Source: Jacaranda mimosifolia
Taxonomy: Eukaryota; Streptophyta; Magnoliopsida; Lamiales; Bignoniaceae
Direction: 5' to 3'
DNA length: 64,000 nt
Assembly (NCBI GenBank): GCA_018894105.1
Contig: CM032131.1
Location: 6,598,501 to 6,662,500 of the forward strand
Under the pieces are notes generated by a model. The model worked only from the letters and a program-made list of their open reading frames with translations. It was not told the origin of the DNA and did not search any database. The position numbers and the translations under genes were made by a program. Shown here piece by piece: positions 45,641 to 58,869 of this stretch (the stretch's first letter is position 1; each line of letters starts with the position of its first letter).

Positions 45641-46094
45641 TGTTGGAGAGGTGAGAATAGTGGGAGACAAGCAAGATAAACTTCTTTTGTAAAGTTTGGG
45701 TATATGTTGGGAGTTGGGAGCTGGAGTTTTAATATATATATATATATATATATTTAGTTATGATATCAAATTTTATTTTATAGTCATCAATATTTCGATG
45801 TAAATGATCTTGAATAAATTTTGTTCTATAGTCATTGATTAATTCTATCCAGAGTTCACAATTGCGGCAACAAACATATTAATGAATGATGTCAAGATAT
45901 TGTCGTACCCAAAGTATAATAACAACTTGTTTGGTTATATTTTTATTTTTTACTTTTATCATTTTTAATATTTTAAAAGGTCACTAGAGAAAGTGGTTTG
46001 AAAATGAATTTACATTTGGATAGGTTGTCTAGAAAGTAGTGATTTCATAATTTGTAGTAGGTTATAGTTAGAGAGAAATAATATATATAGATAG

Positions 46095-46126
<32 letters not shown>

Positions 46127-46640
46127 TAGATATGTGTTATCAGGAAATATGATAAAGATACAATGTAATTTTGATGAAAATGTAGAAAAGTTAATGATAA
46201 TTCATTTTCAAATAATGAAAAAATAAAAACAAAAATAGTTTCCAAAACAAAAACCAAATGAGCTATAAGTTAATTTCTACCATCCAATATCCACTTAGAA
46301 GATTCTAAGTTGACTTACAAATTATTTTCCTCTCTCGTATATTGAAATATAATAAAATCCTAACAAGCTATAAGTTAATTTGTACTATCCAACATCTGCT
46401 TATTTAGAAGATTTTGAGTTAATTTATAAATTATTTTCCTCTCTCGTATATTGAAATATAATAAAATCTTAATTATCAGATATATATAAATATTGTATTT
46501 TGTTCATATAGTCATAGATTCTATTGAAAGTTCACAATTGCTGCAGCAAATACATTAATAAATGGATACTATCATATTAAAAATATATGTAATAAATTAA
46601 TTTGTTATATTAAACATTCGGTTAGGAAACACTAAGAGGG
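45641..46640. other. Gene-free AT-rich DNA with microsatellites
   Basis: TA runs at about 45733-45752 and a TA-to-GA run at about 46079-46127. A ~100 bp text (AGCTATAAGTTAATTT...CTCTCGTATATTGAAATATAAT) occurs twice, at about 46262-46355 and 46368-46465. Confidence 0.6.
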
Positions 46641-46990
46641 TGTTTGGCTAATCTTATTTAAGAAGTCTTATAAGCTCCTTCATCTCATAAGATATTTTTG
46701 GAGCTTATAAGAATTTAGATCTGGTTTTTAAAAATAAGTTCTTTAAGTGTTTGGATAAAATAATATCTTGGAGCTTATAAGATGTTAGATCTTTTTTTAA
46801 AAATAAGTTATTTAAATGTTTGGATAAAATAATATCTTGGAGTTATAAGATGTTAGTAATGACATTTTTGTAATTAATATGATTAAAATTAAGCTAGCTT
46901 GCTAAAATTTTTAAAATAAGTTGGACACTTCTTACTTTTTTAAAAAGAGCTTATAAGCTCTTAACATCTTATTTTAAAAGCTTATAAGCT
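46640..46990. repeat. MITE-like repeat with internal duplications
   Basis: Begins GGGTGTTTGGCTAATCTTAT, a phrase common at plant MITE ends. The unit 'AAGTGTTTGGATAAAATAAT' plus 'ATCTTGGAGcTTATAAGATGTTAG' occurs twice. AAGAGCTTATAAGCTCTT-type palindromes are frequent on the right. A related stretch lies at about 47810-48060. A precise right end was not found. Confidence 0.4.
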
Positions 46991-47340
46991 CTTTTAATGT
47001 TATTTAAGACAACAACGTCGATCCCATCACAATGTTTTGGGCATATTCTTGGAGCTTGCTGAGTTGCAAGGCATGCTGAAAGGCCTAGAATTATGCTACT
47101 GCAACGGGTACAATAAAGTTATGGTGGAGATAGACGCAACTTACATTGTTCAGCTAATCTCTAAACATCAACTTGGCCCATCGTACATTGCAAAAATTCA
47201 CCCCCTCATGGGAAGGATGCAAGTCATGATAATTACACATATATCGGAAAGGAAACCAAGGTGCAGATTGGGTAGCTAACCAAACATGCTCGAGCAAAAC
47301 TTCTCAAATCATGGATGGAAAAGATCATCACAGTGACATA
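46990..47340 (+). pseudogene. LINE-type RNase H remnant
   Basis: The frame from about 47037 reads ELAELQGMLKGLELCYCNGY, then VMVEIDATYIVQLIS and IAKIHPLMGRM. A one-frame shift near 47250 restores GADWVANQTCSSKT. This matches the C-terminal RNase H of plant LINEs and related proteins, where 'AEAxALLxGLxLA', 'vExDS..vV.li' and 'NxxADxLAN' are usual. The second catalytic Asp is seen in VEIDA, the last in ADWVAN. No RT domain is nearby. It is a 5'-truncated copy. Confidence 0.65.
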
Positions 47341-50300
47341 ATTGGCTAATTAGAATAGAGAAACATAATATTCCTTATGTTAGAACCAAATGAGAAAATG
47401 ATTGTTAATGCTTTAGGATAGAATATAATTGTCATTAAGATCATTGCAAATACTCTCTTGTAAACTCCTTTATTTGATTATACACATCCGATAAGGGTAA
47501 CCTAAGCCCTTACTACTTTTCTTGAAAATGAAAGACAAGAGTTTACATAATACATTTAAAAGAAGTGTGTTAACACAAACTTTACTACCTACATGATATT
47601 TATTGTTCACATACAAAAAAATTTTATTGTGTCTTCTAACACATACATGTTTTAATCCCTAAATAAATTATGCATAAATACGTGACAATTTTTAGTTTAT
47701 AATATTGTCTTTATTTTTCATCAAAACCCTATTCATCTATTGCTTTTCTTAGTTTTGTAATAATAAAAATCTTAAAAACACTTACCCTAAAACTTGATTT
47801 GGAGGTTGTTTAGCAGCTTTTTTCCAAAACATATTATAAGACCAAGATGTTTTTGGAGTTTATAAAATGTAAAGTCTTATGTTAAAAATAAGTTGTTGAG
47901 TACTTGATGTATATAATATCACTAAAAAAATCATTTAACAAAGGCGATATATGCATTTTCTGAACAAAATAAAACAGCTTATAAGTTGTTTAAGAAATGG
48001 AGGGAAGTACTTTTCTATGAATATAAGCTTCAAATATTTTATTTTGCAAGCTTAAAAGCCCACTTTCTAAATATTTTCTAAAAATTTTACCAGATAAATT
48101 TTTAAAAACTTGTGAGGTTTAATTTTTTGCATCTTGTAAGATGTTTAAAATTTTATATGTATACTTTTGAATATAAAGGATAATTTAATCTCATAAAAGG
48201 CACCTTAATTGAATGTTTATAAGCTTATATTAGAATAATAATAATGGTAATCAATATTATGCATTATTGAAAATTTATTGTATTTTTTAGAAAGTTTATT
48301 CGATGTTAGGTGAAACTCCACTGAGAAAGTGGTCTCTCTGCGCGATGACACCAAAAACGTGTGGAGAAGTAAGAAGAACCACAAGGCACCACTCAAATTA
48401 TGTCAGTACTCACCGCTTTAGGAATCCATCTAACAGTTTAGAGTAATAACAAGAAGATCTCTCTTCTAAGAAACAAGCCAAAGGCTCAAAATATGAGTTA
48501 TATTCTTCAAAATAGTCTACAAAAACACTTACAAGAGGTGGCCTTATAAGGTATGGAACAACCCTCCAAGCATAGGATGACTTCCAAAGTAAGATACACT
48601 TATCATGACCAAGAAAATGTAAAAACTAATAAGTTCAGCTGAGAATTACTAAGTAAAAGCATAAATGACTGAATAACCAAGAAACAAAGTAAAAAGACCC
48701 GTTAATATAGGTCTGACACCGAGTGCCCGTCGATATTCCCAAAAGTAGCCATAACAACACAACAATCTAGCAGTCTGCAAACATTCCATTATAACTCTCT
48801 ATGGAAAAATGATTTTCAAGAATCATTTGATGTGTTAGAGACTAGACACCCATGATTTTCCAATAGTATATGGCTCACCACCTAGTTCATCCCCAATGAA
48901 AGTAGTTTATTCTGAGAAATTGACCCAAAATCTATCACAGCATCCTAAAAACTGATTCTAAGTGCACCAATTGATACAACATCCTTAAACATGATTTTCT
49001 TCCAAAAATGGTTTTTTCTCACAAGGACTTGTATCTCCATCCCATACTTCATCTTGAGTTATTTCAGTATTATTCTCTCTTGGTATCATCTTTTTCAAAT
49101 TGAGCATAACGATCAATTCAACTTTGAATGCATAAAAACCTACATATGTAGGTTCTTCATTAAGATATTTTAATGCGATGTCCTATGGTGTAAGCTCAAA
49201 GATTACAGTGGTGGACTATGATAGCAACATATAAAAAAGAAAGTGTACCTGCCATAAATTTGAGACTTTGGGTATATTGTGCAAACATGTTCTAGGGATG
49301 TTTACCCAAGTGAACCAATGGATTATACCTGAGAGGTACATAAAAGGCAATGGATCATGACAAAAAATGGGTTGTATAATAAATCAAGCGGGAGTGGTAG
49401 TAGGAGAAGTGATCATATTTATGTATTAGACATGGCATTTGTGAATTATATAACAAAGTCAATACAAGATCTTGCCATGCAAGGTAAAGCCCATGTGGAG
49501 GCTAGGGACATCTTGATAGATTCTTTTTAAAGTGCAAGGGAGAGAATTAAAACTTTGATCTTGAGTATGAATTTTAATAATATGGGTGCTTGTGGTGACT
49601 TGTCTAGAGACAAAGCAGGCACAAGGGTATTGAAATGCTTGTATGTGATTTCCTTATTGTCCGATCAAGACAAATCACCTATATCCACAAATGAGGTTGG
49701 GATGATAAAAGCAAAAAATGAAAAGGAAAGGCTGAAATTTTGAGTAAGTTTAGAAAATTTCATTTTTCTTTTTAAATTAACTTATTATTGCATTTGGTAG
49801 TCTATAATTTGAAATTTATTGAAGTATATGATATTTAAGTTTTATACTATATTGGGGTTTTCTTAGTGTATGTGATGTTGACTGAAAATAGAGTTAGAAA
49901 ATTTTTGGAAGTCGGCAAATTTCAAAAAATTCTTGCTCCGAAATGCATTACGTAAAGTTGGAGCTCTGCAATTTTTGCGAATAATTTTGTGTATATCTTC
50001 TAACTTTGGAAGTTGGTACGTAATACATATAGTGATTAAGTGCTTTTGTTGGGCCTTGGCCCACATGGGTGGTTGGGTGCCCATTTTGATGGGTTTAATA
50101 AATTGTGCTCACTGGCCTTCTACTTTAGTTGTTATCTATTTAACTAGACCCTTTTATTTATTTTTCACATTTTTACCCTTATGATCTTAATTTGCCACAT
50201 CATCAAGCCCACTACTTTCAATTTAAAATTTTATTTTCATATTGAAAGTATATAATAATGTGAATTTTAATTTTAACTTACCTTATTTAATTAATTTCAT

Positions 50301-52867
50301 TAAATTTTAATAAAATATTTTGCAATATTTATAGCTAGAATTTTGAATAATACTACTATTGACTAAGTCAAAAAGAATTGTGGGTCTCATTATCTTGTTT
50401 CTAGGAAACGTTGTGCTAGGAACTTTAACTTTATTGATATAAAGAATTAGACAAATTATGGCATGTGTGTATTTTTAGGGAGTTGGCTTTGTCAGTGATA
50501 CGAGATGAACTCTCAAGGTAACTCTTTTTCCTTTACCTCACTTTATTTCATGGATCTTTTTTCACTCCTTAGAATCAATAAAGTTTTTCTTGAGATATGT
50601 CACGTTAAGAGTAAGTCATGTCCAATCTTGAGAGCAAGATTCCAGTAGTGGAAGTAAGTCCAAGTCCAAATTTAAAACCAAGTCGGAGTTAAAATCCATA
50701 ATTGCAATAGAGACAATAGCGGGACTTCCACCATCAAGGTAAGTTAACCAGCCACCCAGTTGGTCACCAAGTGCCTGCATGAAATGCTGGCACTTGTAGG
50801 GCATCATTAGTGTAGGCAACTACCAAGGCTAAATCTGTTCTGGGTGGTTGAGGTCATGTTAGAATTGTCTAAGTTTACTGGGGTTATGCTCCTCTCAGTG
50901 TCACTGGATTTTTTGAGTTTGTGAGCCCATCTTTGGCCATATTGTCTAGTTCAGCTTTAGTTTATGAAGTTGTGCCTCAAAAGGGCATGATTCAGTCTTT
51001 GGTTTCTAAGTTGTCCATTTAATTTAAGTCCGATTTTGAGTCCTAAGAAGCTGATTCTTCTTAGTAGGGTAGGTTAGAGGACGCTTCTATTTTCGATGTT
51101 CATTTTGCCATCATCGCTGATAAATCTTGTTCACTTTTTTCGGGGAAGTTAAGATTTGAAGGTGAATTCTCACCTTTAATGAATATGAGTTTGTCTTCCT
51201 TCGTTAAGGATAACATTGTGTTGCTTCCGCTAAGGCACCTTATTGTGTTTTGTAGCTACTTTAGTAGTGGGTTTTCATTCCACCTAACCCCTTGTTCAAA
51301 ATAATTAGGAGTTACAGAATGTGTCTGAGTATATTTGCTCCGAACTCTTTCATATATTTTGTAGGATTACAACACTGCTTTAGGGAATTAGGTCTTTGTG
51401 ACTTTCTAGATACCTTTCACTCTTTATTAAGGGTATGGAAGATACTAAATGAGTCTTTCTTCCATATCTTCCCTAAACTGAGTTGTAAGATTTTGAGTGG
51501 CTTACCTTTGTTAAAAGGGATTTAGGAGAGTAGGTTCGTTTTTGTGTGAGATGTTGGTTGGGTGTTTTTTCATGTACAGAGCATATCACCATTATCAGCG
51601 CATCTGAGTAAAGTTCATCGTAACCTTCACCTATGTTTTGAGGAGGCAGGATTATTTACCTCTCCTCTTGACATCACTTATATGTTTCCCGAGAGTACTT
51701 AGTTTATTTTATAATAGTTGCTCTGCTTATACACTTGTTGTTATATTCTTGTATTCTTCTTAGTACTTTTATTACTCTGATTACCTATTGGATTGTTGAT
51801 CTTAATTCAATTTTCATGTTCTTAGCAAGTAAGAATATTAACTTGGCCAGGATCTAGGCTAGGAGGGCAGATAGAGGTTCTCACGAGAGGCATGTGATGG
51901 AGCCATAGTATAGGGAGGCGTCACTTGCTAGACAACATCCGAGCCCCCCCACAACGTGGTCGAGTGAAGCTTATCCTCTGCCTTCTTCAGCAGCACCTCA
52001 TGTAGGTGCAGGTGATGGTTCTAAGTCAGTGATTCCAAAAGCAACTATAAAGCTAATTGGGGATCAATAGTAGTAGGTACTTGCTCGAATTCCTCCTTTT
52101 TTTTCCACGGTGGTAGGGCAAAGGATTATTTCACCATGGTCTATGCTGGAGCTAGAATATTAATTCACATTAGGAGGTTGATAAGACTGCCTTTAGCATT
52201 AATAGTTTGTGCGAGAAGTGAGTAAGTATGATCAGGAGAAGTTAAAGATATTTTCATCTTCCTAGTTGACTTATCTTGTTGTTGGAGACTTTGTTTGGGT
52301 GTGCATTCATCTTTTTACTTAGTTTATTGTGTTTGTATACTATCTTAGTGGTTACATTTAATCATTTGATCATTTTGTTTATTATTTTTGGTGCAAGACT
52401 ACAATTTCACCATACAAATGCTACGTCTAAACGAGACTACAATGATGATAGATTGACTTAAGAAAGATGTTGCACGGGTTGCTAAGTAGCAATCTTAGAA
52501 TATAGATGAGTATGCAAAGTTGCTGAAGGAGCATGGGTAGCTAAATGTGCGATATGTGAAGGAGGTGAAGATCAAGATAAAGTTTTTGAAGCTCCTGCCG
52601 GAAGGCACTTCTGACTACTATGTGCAAGGGGCAGTGAAAGAGTTTAAGGGTTCTTATGAGTTCTTCAAGGTAGTGGAGATGGAAGCCATAGAAATTTTAA
52701 GCAGACCATGTAGGATTGTCATCGCATGCTCAACAAGATTGGAGAATATCCTACAGAGCATTTTTTACAGCTTATCCCAATATTCTAGTGTACCTTTCTG
52801 CTAGAGCATCTGGTGGAACTCCTAAGGTTGGTGTTGATGCTATGGTGGAAGATACCTCCTGAGTTAC
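47341..52867. other. Unassigned region of 5.5 kb
   Basis: No confident gene. Text at 48300-48860, 49200-49740 and 50450-52850 is less AT-rich and partly open (for example 52547-52804), so it may be a decayed element or gene, but no domain was recognised. Short frames here are not supported. Confidence 0.35.
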
Positions 52868-55800
52868 CACCAATATTTAGTTATATTGTTTAATCTATAA
52901 TAATATAAAGATTAGGAGGTTCTCTTTAATTATTATTTTAGGGCTAACTCAAAGTAGAAAAAAAACAAGAGGACTCTTCAAATAAATAGAGGAATTCCTA
53001 CCTTTACAAATAGAGGACCAAACTAATGTTTAATTCCATACATCAACCATCCTTAGCTCCTAAATTCTGCATATTGTAAAATTCAGCTTCCTAAACCCCT
53101 ATTCTTTGTACTTAACCATCAAGACACCATAACCAAACTCTTCTCTACTCACCAAAGATCAAATTTCTTAAAATATTCTTATAGATTCCAACTTCAAACC
53201 CCTTAAAAGTTCCACCAAAATAGGGAGAAAAATTTGGCAACTAGTAGAGATTCTGGCCAACTTTAAAATTTAGAAATCCAAAAATAACCCTTTCAACCAT
53301 CTGATGATACATAAAAATACACAATTAGGAAGCCCTTTATTTATATATTACTATGGTAGGATGAGATTCTAGAAATTTTATCGTGATTAGGCTGAATTGT
53401 GCCAAAATTAGCACTGCCACACGCAGGCATAAGCTGGTTAGAAGGAAGGTGATTTCCCCCCTATAAATGGAGCATCAACTATCAAAATTATGAAAAATGG
53501 ATGGAAATCTCTCTGACTGTAGGTAGAGTAGTTAGAGATAAGAATCTCCAGAATTCATGCCAGATTCTGGTCAAAAAAACAAAAAAAGTACAACCTACCA
53601 CCAAGACGTGCCAGAAATTAAAGCCCAAGTTTGAACAAGTGTGCAGGAAGATCGAACCATTTGATTATCAGGTTAAATCTATCATTAGATAATTCATTAA
53701 GTTCTAGTAGATTTTGATTAAAACTATCAGGCTATCTAAGTGGAAATTGCAGGTTCTAGAATGATTAAGTTTATGCCAAGTATTTATGGATATCTTATAA
53801 AGATAATGACTTAATATTTGTTTTTCTAGATAAGGAAAGATTACGGATGATCAAATTATAGGATGATTTGAATATTTCGAACTTGAATTTGGTAGATAAT
53901 GATATTGTTGAATATGGTTACTGAAACAATATAATCAGTTGAGTATGCTAGAAATTAGAAGAATAAGAATATATTTTATTCATTTGGGAATTAATCTGAA
54001 TAAATACAATGAACAAAAATAGTCATTTTTATATATGTGCTCAAAGTTTTAATATAACTAATAACTTGCATATTAGATTGCTAGGAGAGTAATTTCTACA
54101 TTCATAAATAATTTTAATATTTAAAATAACAATAGCAATTAAATCAAAATTTTTAATTGATATCAAATATGAGGTATCCAAATTAAATAGACTAATAAAT
54201 TCTTCATAATACACTTCTTGTTGAAGAACAATTGATGAATACTGAGTCCTAATAATTTAGGTGACTAAGCTTGGAAGTCTATTGGAGAATCCCATTTAAA
54301 AGAGCTATTGAGGTCTTGATTCCCTTGTTAACTCATTTTTTATCTAATAATTATTTCTTTTTAGTGTGTACCTATTTCATATTTTCTTGAATGCCTGGAT
54401 TGATTATTGATCGGGCGAGATCCTTATTCCCATGTGAACTCTCATTCAATTACATGATAAGTATTCCTTGAAATTGATAGGAGTTTGTGAGGTGTTTCTT
54501 CCCTTGTTAGCTATCTTTTTTTTTTTTATATAATTATTTCTTGAAATTATTTAGTCACTTTCTATTTCTTAGAATGCATTGCTTATTGTTATGGTAGGAT
54601 TCTCTAATTTTTTACCATCATAATTACAAGGAACTCTACTTTTGGTACCTATTATTGTAAATTCTTTCTCTTCAAATTCTTATCTATCTCTCACTTTTTA
54701 ATTAATGATAATTATTGAATTTTTTGGTAAATTTGAACTCGACTGAAATTCCAAATCTTATGAAAGTTTATTCCTCCTTTTTCAATCAAGGAATCATGTC
54801 ATTATTAATAACTACATTGTTTAATTCTTTCTAGTCATAATTATGTTACTCAAATAAGTGAAAACCCCATATACAAGATGTTCTCAAAACAACAACTCAA
54901 AGGATTTGTTAAAAAAAGAAGAAGAATATTTTTATATAAAAAGAATCCCTTACTTAAAATATTTATAATTTGAAAAGGTTAATGTTTTCTAAATTTTATA
55001 AATCTTCTCATTCCTACTTGTTGAATTGAGAGCTAAGTGCCATGCTTGTTGACAGAGGGTGTGCGGTGGGAGCTACTTGTAGAATCTCGAGGTTGTTACC
55101 TTTTGCTATATTTATTTCATTATTGACCCTTTTAAATATCTTATTCGGTCAGTAATGTGAAGTATGTGCCGGCCAAAGCAAATGCGACACTTGTTGAAAG
55201 GGTATGTGCAGTGGGGAGCCACCTTTTGATTTTGTCGTCATTGGCACATTAGGATTCAGTACTAGACATCTTTCAACTGCATTTTTTTACCTTAAACAAC
55301 ATATCCTATTTTATTCTTCATGAAATGAAGTGTAAGGATCTATGCCGTGTGCATTGATAATGTGTGTGTGGTTGAGGCTCCTTTAGAATCCTATACACTT
55401 GAATTTGAACATGAAGATTTATGAGTTTTCTTTGTTCGTATGGGATAATGATGGAGTTACATGAAAGGTTTAATGTGATTATGATTTTTCTAATTTGGTA
55501 TTCTCATAAGTAATTTAGTCAAATCATCTCTTGATTTATGTGAAAGTTTAATATATTTCAAATATATATGTATATGACTTGTAAAGCATTTATTATAAGA
55601 TCTTGTTATACAAAGCAAGTCATGACATATTTTTATCCTATTCATTGCCTATTTCTCACTCTACTACCTTGCACTATAGAATAAGCTCTATATATGTAAC
55701 TCTCTATGATTTTCCTCACTGAGTCAGTTAGACTCACCCTCATCACTTCTTACACAGATGAAGTTGCAATAGTCGAAACAGAAAGAGGAACTTGGGATTA

Positions 55801-56115
55801 GAATAAGAAGAAATTATCTTTTGTTTAAGTCTAAATATAACCAAACTGATAGGTTTACATATGTACATAACGAGACTTATAATTATTGCATCATTAGTGC
55901 TATACTTTGATATCAATATATGTATACACTCATCGATAACTAGAGATAAGTTTAAGCTAATGTACAAATAATATAAATATATAAGTTGTTTCATTTTAAT
56001 ATGATTTTTCATTTTTTTATTATGTTAATTTGTGGTTAGCATTGATTCTTGATAGGAATATCTGGAAAAGATTAGTGTCGTGCCATGGTGGCTTTAGTGT
56101 CTCCAGGGCATCACA
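52868..56115 (+). repeat. 5' LTR of chromovirus, left-truncated
   Basis: Aligned by eye with 62160-64000. Shared text includes CAAGACACCATAACCAAACT, TTTATGCCAAGTATTTATGG and CTTGAATTTGAACATGAA. The first ~260 bp of the LTR (as in 61903-62160) are missing here. It ends near GGGCATCACA at 56115, just before the primer site. Full LTR length is probably about 3.5 kb. Confidence 0.8.
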
Positions 56116-56120
56116 TGTAG

Positions 56121-56132
56121 TGGCATCAGAGC
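56121..56132 (+). other. Primer binding site, initiator Met tRNA
   Basis: TGGCATCAGAGC differs at one base from the standard TGGTATCAGAGC and stands 5 bp after the LTR end. Confidence 0.8.
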
Positions 56133-56275
56133 GTGTAGGCCAAATATAAATATATATATATATATATAATAGAAATAAAAGAAAACAAATAGGAATTTAT
56201 TAAGATTTGAGTTATGTTGAGATAGGATCGTTTAATATTATTGATAGCAATTTATTTTAATTAATATATGTATTT

Positions 56276-58400
56276 TTGCTAACTTATTATATGATTGGTG
56301 CTCTTGACAAATGGAGCAGCGTAAGGGCGGGCAAGTTGATTGGGCATGTTGGTGAGCTTATTGGTAGGAATATTGATAGGTACACTAATGGGCATGCCAA
56401 TAGGTATGCTAATAGGCATGCCCATGGACATGCGGGAAGAGTGATATTGAAAGATCGACTAGATATCTTTTATACAAGGGTAGACCCTCCCAACCAACCC
56501 TATGTTCTTAACCGAGCCTTGGTCATAATTTTCTCAACTTCATAGTCTATCATCCACGTGAGAACCATGATCTATGATCATGTCATGCAAACGCGTGACC
56601 AGCTGGAGATGATTTGTGATTAATAGGCTAGTGATATGCTAGACTTGTATTTGCAAGTAGAGGAGCTTCAGATCGAGGATAAAAGGTGAGGGCTTCTGGT
56701 TTGGGGACTTCAAACTGAGATTTAGAAGCAACTTAGTAAGACAGGACGGAGAGAGGATGTAGAGCAATTGAGGCAGCATAGTGTTGTCCTGAGTTGAAGC
56801 GATGAGGACATTCAGAGGGACATGGTGAGATTGGTTCAATTTTATAGGGAGCAGATGAGAGATATTAGTTTTGGAGCTCAAGCACTTGATAGGAGTGTTC
56901 GAGATCCTATTAGGTTAGGCCAGGGCTTAATTATTGTCGGTTGGGATATGAGCATAGATAAATACTGGAAGTATGATCTAGTAAATCAACTGAGATAGAT
57001 CAGAGGGCGTTTCATAACTTATCTAAGAATGCAAGCTTGGAGGAGGAGATGAAGACCTTGAGGAGGTTTCCCTTGGGGGAACGTATGATACCATTAGTAC
57101 TCATTCCTTTTTCTAATAGTTTGCCCACATTTTGATATGTATATATTTGTATATAGCATGGTACTATCATTCATAGCAAGATTAATTAGGTGAAAAGAAT
57201 TTGACTGTAATGCTTTTGTATAAAACATCGGTAATATTAATCACATGATCCTATAACTTATGTTTATGTTTATTCATGAATTATGAACATGTTTCTATGA
57301 CATGAGCTTTCATTGTGACATTGAGTATTAACAAAAATAAATAAATAATATATGTGGGACGACACTTTCTATATTTAAGTTAGTGTCCTTAAAATAGAGC
57401 AAATTGTTGATAACCAACCCTAAGAGAAACCTTCGGGCTATAATTCAAACCATCAGGGAGTGAAAATATCACATGCTGAGATAGACGAAGAAATAAGGCT
57501 CATGTTCTAATTTGAGCAATAATTCATGTATTCTACCAAAATCCACAACCTCAACTCAGGCAAACTATTAAGGAACCCATGTGATCGACGAAGATAGGGT
57601 ATTTGAAATATTCTTGATACTTAAAGCCCCAAAAATTTTAAGTGAACCAGATGATAGAAAAGCTAAAGCCTGGATCAAGGAAATCTAGAAAATATTTAAA
57701 GTTTTGAAATATTCAAATTCCTAAAAGATTGTTTATGTTGATCAATTTGAAAATACAACTTCTCATTAGTGGTGAACGACAGACCTTCGAAGGAATATTA
57801 AGGAAACTCAGAGAACATGGGAAAACTTTCTGGCAGAATTTGAGAGCAAGTTCATCCCTCCAATTAAAAGAGAGCAAATAGAGAGGGAATTCATGAATCT
57901 TGTTCAAGAAACCATGAATGTTTCTCAGTATGAGGCCAGTTTTAATTGATTAATTAAGTACGTTGCTCATTACTTGTATGACGAAGAAAAGAAAGTTAAG
58001 AGACTTGTGGGAGGGCTCAAACATAATATTTATTGGGCTACCAAGCTGTGTTAAAACAGTAGAGCGTGCTATGCAAGTTGAAGCTGGTATATTAGAATTT
58101 GAAGCAGTGAGAAGAACAAGCAAACAAATTCGACCCCACCATTCCATAGCCCCTAAGGCCACTCCAGAGAAGGGACACAAAATTATTAGAGATAGTATAG
58201 GAAAGTAATTCAATACCTTGCAAGGTAACTCTACTTGACTATGCATAAACCTGAAATAATTTATAACTTTTATGGACGACATGGGCATACAAAAGCAAAC
58301 TGTGGGCATGAGAATGGGACATGTTACCTATGTGGAAGCGACCAACATTATATGAGAAATTGTCCCAATAATATAGGCACATAGGCAAGAACTCTTAGTA
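56276..58400 (+). pseudogene. Chromovirus gag
   Basis: The upstream part (56276-56545) has a His/Asn/Gly-rich repeat (GHANRYANRHAHGHAG). The capsid region is readable at about 57655-58090: DRKAKAWIKEI, FLAEFESKFIPPIKREQIE, FMNLVQETMNVSQYEASF and YDEEKKVKRLVGGLK, the usual order of plant chromovirus gag. The zinc knuckle CYLCGSDQHYMRNC (CX2CX4HX4C) is intact at 58322-58363. The three parts are in different frames with many stops, so no product is made. Gag would package the element RNA. Confidence 0.8.
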
Positions 58401-58869
58401 TGAAAACTACTGTGTCAGCATCCAATGCTCGTCCAGATAGAATTTTCAAAACCCCTTTACTCCAATCTAACTGCAAGCTAATACTTTGTGATAGGGCCTT
58501 TGCTATTGAAAGAGAAGAGGCTCCAAATCCTCTTATTATAGTAGAAGTAACATTTAACTTGCTGGAAAAATTGGTAAAGCATTATTTCACCCTAGTGCCA
58601 TGCATTTGTTTATGTCTTTATTGTTCACTCATGATCTCATGCTACCAGTCAATGAGATGCCTTATCTATTTGATGTTAGTACACTTATGGGCACATGTGT
58701 GATGATTGATTTATTATACAAATATTGTAAGATCGAAATCAATGAAAAGACATACCTAGCAAACTTGATCTAGATATTAATAAATGCGTATGATATACTC
58801 ATATGAATAGACTAGTTATATAGTTATGATGTTAGGATAAGTTGTACAATCATCTTAGAAATTTATAAG

